Assembly: GCA_026770585.1 (NCBI GenBank)
Contig: MU647161.1
Span: 94,038 to 116,672 of the forward strand
Source of the DNA: Baffinella frigidus
Lineage: Eukaryota > Cryptophyceae > Cryptomonadales > Baffinellaceae
DNA: 22,635 nt
Direction of reading: 5' to 3'
The notes below the pieces were generated by a model. It ran no database searches and had not been told where the DNA came from. It saw only the letters and a list, made by a program, of their open reading frames with translations. Of the stretch, positions 19,801 to 22,635 are shown piece by piece. Each line of letters starts with the position of its first letter. The first letter of the stretch is position 1. The position numbers were made by a program, and so were the translations under genes.

Positions 19801-22281
19801 AACCCCTGAACCCTAAACACTGAACCCCAAACCCTGACAAATAAACCCAAACCCCTAAACCGTAAACCCGAAACCCGAAACCAGAAACTCGCAACCCGAA
19901 ACCCCAAACCTAAAACCCTAAACCCTACACTAAACCCTAACCCCTAAACACCAAACCCTAAACCCCAACCCTAAACCCTCAACACTCAACCCTGAAAAAT
20001 AAACCTGAAACCCTAAACCCTAAACACTAAACACTAAACCCCAAACCCTAAACACTAAACCCGAAATCCTAAACCATACACCCTCAACCATAAACCATAA
20101 ATCCTAAACCATAAACCATAAATGCTAAACCATGCACCATAAACCATAAACCATAAACCATAAACCATAAACCATAAACCATCAACCATAAACCATAAAC
20201 CATGAACCATAAAACCGTAAATCATAAACCATACACCATAAAACAATAAACAATAAACAATTAACAACAAACAAAAATCATAAACCATACACCATAAAAC
20301 ATAAACCATTGACCATACACCACAAACCAAAACCCCTCAACGCTGAACCCTAAACCCTGCGACCTAAGCCCTGAACCCTCAGCCCTCACCCCTAAAGTCT
20401 TAACCCATGATCCATGATCCCTCAACCCCAATCCCCTAAACCTGAAACCCTGAAACCCGAAACCCCCAAACCCCACAATTCCAAGCGCTCAACAACCTCT
20501 TCACTCCTAAGCCCCCTCCCCTGCCCCGCTCTGAAAAGAATACTAAGAACTAAAAACTGAAACCCTGAAAAAAATCAATCCCTCAAACCAGCGTCCAAAA
20601 ACACTGAACCCCCTAAACCCACTACCCTACCCTAGAAACCTAGAAACTCCACAACCCCAAACATCACAACCAAAAAAAAAACAAGCGACCAACAAACCCG
20701 AAAACCCTACAACCCCAACCATGCCTTACCCCAGAACCCTGCCCTACCCTACCCACTCTCTGAACCCTGAACCATACCGACCCTAAACGCTACGGAGCAT
20801 GTGGCCCTGGCGCGTACCAGGTGAGGACGTCGACAAGCTCAGAGCGATGGTTATCGCACTCGGTCTGCGCGGCCAGAAGCTCCTGCAACTCCGACGCCTC
20901 GCGCGCGGCCGCTCCCTGCTCCCCACGCGCCCCCGCTGCACGTCAGCAAACTCTCCCGCGCGCGCTGCAGCCCGCGCGCCCGACACAGCATACTGCGCGG
21001 CAACCTGGTTGGTCTGGGTACACGGCCGCCGCCGCCACGGCCGTGCCACGTCGGGGGGTTGGCGGGCGACCTCTAGCTCTGCCTGAGTTTATTCTGGCTT
21101 GCCCTCAAAACTATTCACGAGCAGAAAGCCAGCACAAAAAGGCGAATATAATGCCTTACGAGCGAGCCAGAATTAAAACTGAGGCAGAGCTAGGACCTGC
21201 AGCTGCGAGAGGCCCGCCTCGATCGAGGCCTCCACCTCGAGGGAGCGGTCGGGCGAGCGCCCGGTCGGCGTCACGGCCGAGGCGCCCGAGGCGGGCGTGC
21301 CGGCGCCCTGCTGCAACAGAAGCGGGTCCAGGCCCTCGCGCAGCGCGCCCACTGCCGAGGCTGTCGATCGCTGCCCGCTCTCCAGCGTCGCCGCCGCTGC
21401 CTGCCGTCACCCACCATGTCACCTTCTGCCTGTGTTGTTGTGTGGCGGTGAAAGGTCTGTGAGGGTGCTCGGTCTGGCGGTTGGCGTGGTTGTGCTCCAT
21501 GAGAGGCAGGTGACCTGGACACGAGACTGGAGAAGCTCGTATTGCTCGACTGAGGCGCGGTACGAGGCTGATTTGACCATTGCTTCCCGCGCGCTCGCGA
21601 GGATCCCCTCCCACCTCCCCGTCTTCTCGCGCTCCGCCGCCAGCTCTCCGCGCGTCGCCACCAGCTCAACCTCCATCGCGTGCATGTCTTCCGCCATTCT
21701 GTCGTTGAGGCGCAGGCTTTCTTCCAGCTCGTCGTCCTGGTTTAGGGTTTAGGGTTTAGGGTTTAGAGTTTAGGGTTTAGGGTTTACGGTTTACGGTTAA
21801 GGGTTTAGGGTTTAAGGTTTAGGGTTTAAGGGGTTTAGGGTTTGGTGAGCACCTTTATCGCGAGGTGCTCACGAAGCGCGGCGAGCTCGGCTTTGACACT
21901 GAGAATGTCCTCGCCTTCAGCGAAGGGCGTCATCGGCGAATCGCCGATGAGTCTGTGCTCTCGTTCAGAGCGGCGGGAGCTCATCATCAGAGTGGGCGCT
22001 CTGCCACCGGCAGAACTCCCTTTCACCTTTTCGGTCGGGCTAGCCGCTGCTGAGCCCAAGGGCGTGGTCTCTGGCGTTCCGCTGTAGTCGTCATCGCTCA
22101 AGGGAGTCTCGGGTTCGGACTCGTCCCATGGCGGAGTCACCGCACCCGTTGACTGGGTGTCGGGCGAGGCCCCTTTCGAACCGAATGAGGTCATCCTGGA
22201 AGATTTGCTGCCGCGCCGACGCTGCCCCTCCAACTGACCTGGCCCGGGCATCTCACCCGGATGCTCCTGGTCCTCCTCCAT
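5936..22281 (-). CDS. Giant coiled-coil protein, about 3,670 aa, about 20 exons
   Basis: Spliced model, minus strand: 22281-21853, 21736-21515, 21400-21197, 20915-20818, 19249-14299, 14116-11405, 11051-10857, 10503-10384, 10149-10057, 9733-9656, 9442-9374, 9225-9094, 8783-8400, 8200-8165, 8016-7282, 7133-7008 (or 7068), 6869-6735, 6557-6432, 6303-6211, 6013-5936. Every junction keeps the frame; all are phase 0 except intron 20817-19250 (phase 2). Domains in order: a disordered Ser/Thr-Pro head; a very long Ala/Glu/Leu coiled coil with KCDQ..IQELGEI repeats; more coiled coil on short exons; a Ser/Pro linker; a helical-repeat tail ending VVQMAFV. No enzyme motif, signal peptide or membrane segment. 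Architecture resembles centrosomal, Golgi or cytoskeletal scaffolds, but no orthologue is recognised. The weakest joins are exon 4 and the 1.57-kb intron; if they fail, the gene splits into a 5' gene (22281 to about 20818) and a 3' gene starting near 19383. Confidence 0.65.
7282..8016 (-). CDS. Giant gene exon 15: end of coiled coil and Ser/Pro linker (245 aa)
   Basis: Acceptor GGTGGCAG|GTA (8017/8016); donor AGTGTG|GTGCGTCC (7282/7281). The first about 75 residues are helical (AEEAARATEQAAEAERQGEA). The remainder is disordered and rich in Pro, Ser and Ala, with basic SP sites (ASPKKALI, ASPRRASMLES), a Gly-rich run and a short helix (MTVEEQAAMLISSF). This marks the change from rod to tail domain. 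Confidence 0.7.
8106..8160. repeat. GGGA/GAGG microsatellite in intron 8164-8017
   Basis: GGGAGGGA-type repeats. On the sense (minus) strand they form a long CCCT pyrimidine run directly after the 5' splice site of the 36-nt microexon. Confidence 0.9.
8165..8783 (-). CDS. Giant gene exons 13-14: coiled coil and 36-nt microexon
   Basis: Exon 13 (8783-8400, 128 aa) runs from GACAG|GAG to GAG|GTGCGC. It is a His/Glu-rich coiled coil with repeats of about 11 residues (VAGEHRTDVEQAAARHRMHL, DHRRQMERVVGEHSEEM). Exon 14 (8200-8165) is only 36 nt and encodes ELAEAVEKENVK, between a CT-repeat ending CCACAG and a donor GTGCCT followed by a CCCT-repeat. Both are phase 0. Confidence 0.75.
8206..8231. 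repeat. GA/CT dinucleotide repeat forming a polypyrimidine tract
   Basis: About 13 GA units on the plus strand. On the sense strand this is a CT run ending in CCACAG, so it serves as the polypyrimidine tract of the acceptor of the 36-nt microexon. Confidence 0.9.
9016..9082. repeat. TGAC-type tetranucleotide microsatellite
   Basis: TGACTGAC/TGAATGAA/TGGCTGAC variants in tandem, lying within intron 9093-8784 of the giant gene. Confidence 0.9.
9094..11051 (-). CDS. Giant gene exons 7-12: coiled coil on short exons (229 aa)
   Basis: Exons 11051-10857 (65 aa), 10503-10384 (40), 10149-10057 (31), 9733-9656 (26), 9442-9374 (23) and 9225-9094 (44). Each begins after a CAG acceptor, is a whole number of codons and is in phase 0. 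Donors are GTCCCC, GTGAGT, GTACGT, GTTGAT, GCGAGA (a GC-AG intron) and GTCTGC. The peptides are charged helices, for example AEESERARDNERESAATARR, QEVVALREELTRKSDE and ACRADREEAQRE. Exon 8 starts as an in-frame GA-rich microsatellite. The introns (148-353 nt) carry microsatellites. Confidence 0.75.
10731..10850. repeat. Long GA microsatellite with CGCG interruptions
   Basis: About 120 bp of GA repeats broken by three or four CGCGCG blocks, in intron 10856-10504. On the sense strand it is a CT-rich run close to the 5' splice site. Polypurine tracts next to CGCG stretches are prone to triplex and Z-DNA structure. Confidence 0.9.
11405..14116 (-). CDS. Giant gene exon 6: second coiled-coil rod (904 aa)
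   Basis: Acceptor GCGAGCAG|TTG (14117/14116), donor GCGCG|GTGCGTCC (11405/11404), phase 0 at both. It is continuous coiled coil with four further KCDQ/R modules. Much of it is a diverged copy of exon 5: the HREALAALE-to-ARGEAMVLRARVDTVEAEAA section occurs at both ends of the intron region and again near 11830-11890, and blocks at 12370-12960 match 14760-15410. Confidence 0.85.
12370..12960 (-). repeat. Intragenic duplication, partner at about 14760-15410
   Basis: From the GAATGCGCTGACG motif through the blocks around 12740-12960, the sequence nearly repeats that at 14760-15410 at an offset of about 2.4 kb. Runs of tens of bases are identical, including silent positions, around 12745-12795 and 15195-15245. 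This points to a fairly recent duplication or gene conversion between exons 5 and 6. Confidence 0.8.
14197..14245. repeat. Perfect 19-bp inverted repeat inside intron 14298-14117
   Basis: CCCCGTGTGCCGTCTCTTC (14197-14215) is followed after 11 nt by its exact reverse complement (14227-14245). It occupies the middle of a 182-nt GC-AG intron of the giant gene. The hairpin would be very stable in RNA; it may be a small transposon remnant or a hairpin that brings the splice sites together. No target duplication is evident. Confidence 0.9.
14299..19249 (-). CDS. Giant gene exon 5: main coiled-coil rod (1,650 aa)
   Basis: An uninterrupted 4.95-kb frame from acceptor CGCGCAG|G (19250/19249) to CAG|GCACGC (14299/14298). 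There is no usable ATG near its start (the first lies about 110 codons in), which supports an upstream exon. After a short N-terminal helical segment and an acidic linker (TPDEPADEPAADEDQGG), the rest is near-continuous coiled coil rich in Ala, Glu, Arg, Leu and Gln. Five KCDQ/R modules lie between about 14750 and 16460 and two weaker VAAFE.GK modules upstream. Two blocks near 15900-16080 and 17000-17185 are near-duplicates. Antisense frames stay open for hundreds of codons purely because of the GC-rich codon bias. Confidence 0.85.
15900..17185 (-). repeat. Pair of near-identical blocks (15900-16080 and 17000-17185)
   Basis: Both blocks encode the same segment (ACAAAVEEASSMRG-like, then AKILAEKIEGLEKEKEADGR-like, GERGSAA) and differ at only a handful of nucleotides. 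They are separated by about 1.1 kb inside exon 5. This is a second, independent intragenic duplication. Confidence 0.8.
19417..20790. repeat. Telomere-like block with head-to-head orientation switch
   Basis: From about 19423 to 19535 the plus strand carries TTTAGGG-type units. From about 19555 to 20790 it carries CCCTAAA-type units, nearly perfect around 19570-19710 and increasingly degenerate after that. The switch at about 19535-19555 has the TTTAGGG...CCCTAAA polarity of two telomere ends joined. The right end (20480-20790) is AC-rich and only loosely telomeric. In the gene model the entire block lies inside intron 20817-19250. Confidence 0.9.
20085..20310. repeat. ACCATAA variant heptamer sub-array
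   Basis: About 20 or more copies of ACCATAA (the CCCTAAA unit with one C-to-A change), followed by an AACAATAA run. The same two variants occur in the left array (about 57-115). A shared variant register suggests the two arrays descend from the same subtelomeric sequence. Confidence 0.85.
20818..20915 (-). CDS. Giant gene exon 4 (about 32 aa, 5' boundary uncertain)
   Basis: The clear coiled-coil stretch AAREASELQELLAAQTEC, followed by SELVDVLT, ends TG|GTACGC (phase 2), matching the phase-2 acceptor CGCGCAG|G of the next exon at 19249. The upstream boundary is weaker: GGGGAGCAG|GGA (20916/20915) keeps the frame. Better-looking acceptors upstream (GAGCTAGAG|GTC at 21071/21070, CAACCAG|GTT at 21005/21004) open another frame that would need a frame change around 20920-20965. 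That may mean a hidden intron, a sequence error or decay. Confidence 0.5.
21068..21198. mobile_element. MITE-like terminal-inverted-repeat element, 121 bp, 5-bp target duplication
   Basis: The left end CTAGCTCTGCCTGAGTTT (21073-21099 in full) is the near-exact reverse complement of the right end (21165-21193); the roughly 27-bp arms differ by one mismatch and a small indel. Immediately outside, GACCT is repeated exactly at 21068-21072 and 21194-21198, a target-site duplication. There is no coding capacity in the 65-bp centre, so it is non-autonomous. It lies in intron 21196-20916 (or 21196-21071) of the giant gene, and its right duplication, AGGTC on the sense strand, contains the exon 3 donor. 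The superfamily is not assignable from one copy. Confidence 0.8.
21197..21400 (-). CDS. Giant gene exon 3 (68 aa)
   Basis: Acceptor GACGGCAG|GCA at 21401/21400; donor CTGCAG|GTCCTAG at 21197/21196. It encodes an Ala-rich helix (SAVGALREGLDPLLLQQ), a Gly/Ser/Thr/Pro linker with TP and SP sites, and a short helix (SLEVEASIEAGLSQLQ). Phase 0 on both sides. Its donor lies inside the target duplication of the inverted-repeat element at 21073-21193. Confidence 0.65.
21515..21736 (-). CDS. Giant gene exon 2: coiled coil (74 aa)
   Basis: Opens directly after ...CCCTAAACCAG|GAC at 21737/21736 with DDELEESLRLNDRMAEDM and continues as charged helix (VELVATRGELAAEREK, VEQYELLQSRVQ) to CAG|GTCACC. Phase 0 at both ends; 222 nt is a whole number of codons. 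Confidence 0.75.
21737..21852 (-). repeat. Intron made of telomeric heptamers (116 nt)
   Basis: On the sense strand the intron begins GTGCTCACCAAACCC, continues as CCCTAAA units with a few variants (CCTTAAA, CCGTAAA, CTCTAAA), and ends CCCTAAACCAG. Only about 10 nt at the 5' end and CAG at the 3' end are not telomeric. The exons on both sides are in phase 0 and in frame. Confidence 0.8.
21853..22281 (-). CDS. Giant gene exon 1: start codon and disordered head (143 aa)
   Basis: ATG at 22281 (TTCAATGGAG) begins MEEDQEHPGEMPG. The exon is Ser/Pro/Gly-rich and hydrophilic, with many Ser-Pro and Thr-Pro pairs (ASPD, VTPP, ETPL, GTPETTPL, ASPT, DSPMTP), the signature of targets of proline-directed kinases such as CDKs or MAPKs. 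Its last about 20 residues become helical (LSVKAELAALREHLAIK). The exon ends AAG|GTGCTC at 21853/21852 in phase 0; reading through gives a stop within the telomeric intron. Confidence 0.75.
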
Positions 22282-22407
22282 TGAACCCTCTGGAGTGCTA
22301 ACGTGCCCTCAGGGAGAATGAACTTCTCGGTCCCCACCCGATAAAAAGTCAAATCGGCAACTTTTTGGTATTTTGTTTGACAGGCAAAATCTGTTTAATT
22401 CATCCTT

Positions 22408-22458
22408 TTTAGGGTGGAGCTGCTTTACAACATTTATGTAAAGCAACTCAATCCTAAA
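22408..22458. repeat. 21-bp imperfect inverted repeat (hairpin)
   Basis: The arms at 22408-22428 and 22438-22458 match at 18 of 21 positions around a 9-nt loop; the inner 8 bp (TGCTTTAC/GTAAAGCA) are perfect. It could be a foldback remnant or a regulatory hairpin upstream of the giant gene. Confidence 0.7.
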
Positions 22459-22558
22459 CTCACCCTTTATCCCCTCTAATCAACGAAATCAACTCTTCAC
22501 GAGCCTCTGCACTGGAGAGCTAAATGCGATCCGAAAGCAAAAATGCTTTCTCTGCAGT

Positions 22559-22627
22559 CCTTTCTACGGAAGGGCGTGTCGTTGGCATATGTTGGGCGAA
22601 ATTAAAACCTAAAGGACCTAAAGGACC
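22559..22627. repeat. Dispersed repeat copy, matches 4852-4920
   Basis: From CCTTTCTACGGAAGGGCGTG to the end the sequence tracks 4852-4920 with only scattered changes, including CGTGTCGTTGGCAT and GAAATTAAAACCT. The preceding GCGATCCGAAAGC...TTCTCTGCAG (about 22525-22556) matches a landmark of the tandem repeats at 5240 and 5530. It probably continues beyond the window. Confidence 0.85.
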
Positions 22628-22635
22628 TTTAGAAA

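Larger units (their letters stand above)
22282..22635. other. Upstream region of the giant gene
   Basis: About 350 bp upstream of the proposed start codon with no gene visible. A T/A-rich patch (about 22340-22415) includes a TTTTTATC sequence on the sense strand about 60 nt before the ATG, too weak a match to call a TATA box. A hairpin at 22408-22458 and a dispersed-repeat copy at 22559-22627 follow. Confidence 0.5.

Overview
The window is nuclear DNA from a eukaryote, most likely a GC-rich unicellular alga or other protist. The reasons are genes split by GT-AG introns and a few GC-AG introns, an AATAAA poly(A) signal, strongly GC-biased codon third positions, and telomere-like heptamers of the plant/algal type (CCCTAAA/TTTAGGG). 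I see no bacterial operon structure, no Shine-Dalgarno sites, no tRNA, rRNA or CRISPR. The species cannot be fixed from the sequence. All gene models were assembled by hand from reading frame, splice signals and intron phase.

Left part (1-1570): a degenerate CCCTAAA array runs straight into a small plus-strand gene of unknown function (three coding exons, about 215 aa). From 1571 to 3576 there is no convincing gene, only short hairpin-forming repeats. Two small minus-strand genes follow: a 75-aa acidic/glycine-rich protein whose first coding exon is only 9 nt (4168-3577), and a 119-aa protein with one N-terminal membrane segment (4725-4366). From about 4780 to 5760 lies a decayed tandem repeat, a relative of which recurs at the right edge of the window.

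Main feature (22281-5936, minus strand): about 20 coding exons join in frame into one giant coiled-coil protein of about 3,670 aa. It has a disordered Ser/Thr-Pro-rich head, thousands of residues of Ala/Glu-rich coiled coil on two very large exons (4.95 and 2.71 kb), a Ser/Pro-rich linker, and a tail of short helical repeats. At least nine copies of a KCDQ..IQELGEI module and long internal near-duplications show that the rod grew by repeated duplication. Nearly all introns are phase 0 and carry microsatellites, hairpins or telomere-like repeats. A scaffold or cytoskeletal role is an inference from architecture only.

The most unusual signals are in the introns. One 116-nt intron (21852-21737) is almost entirely telomeric heptamers with a splice site at each end. 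A 1.57-kb intron (20817-19250) holds a telomere-like block with a head-to-head switch of orientation. The left array appears to end exactly at a 3' splice site of the plus-strand gene. A 121-bp terminal-inverted-repeat element at 21073-21193 has a 5-bp target duplication (AGGTC on the sense strand) that coincides with an exon/intron boundary, as expected for an intron-generating 'introner'. Together these suggest a genome in which interstitial telomeric DNA and small transposons become or enlarge introns.
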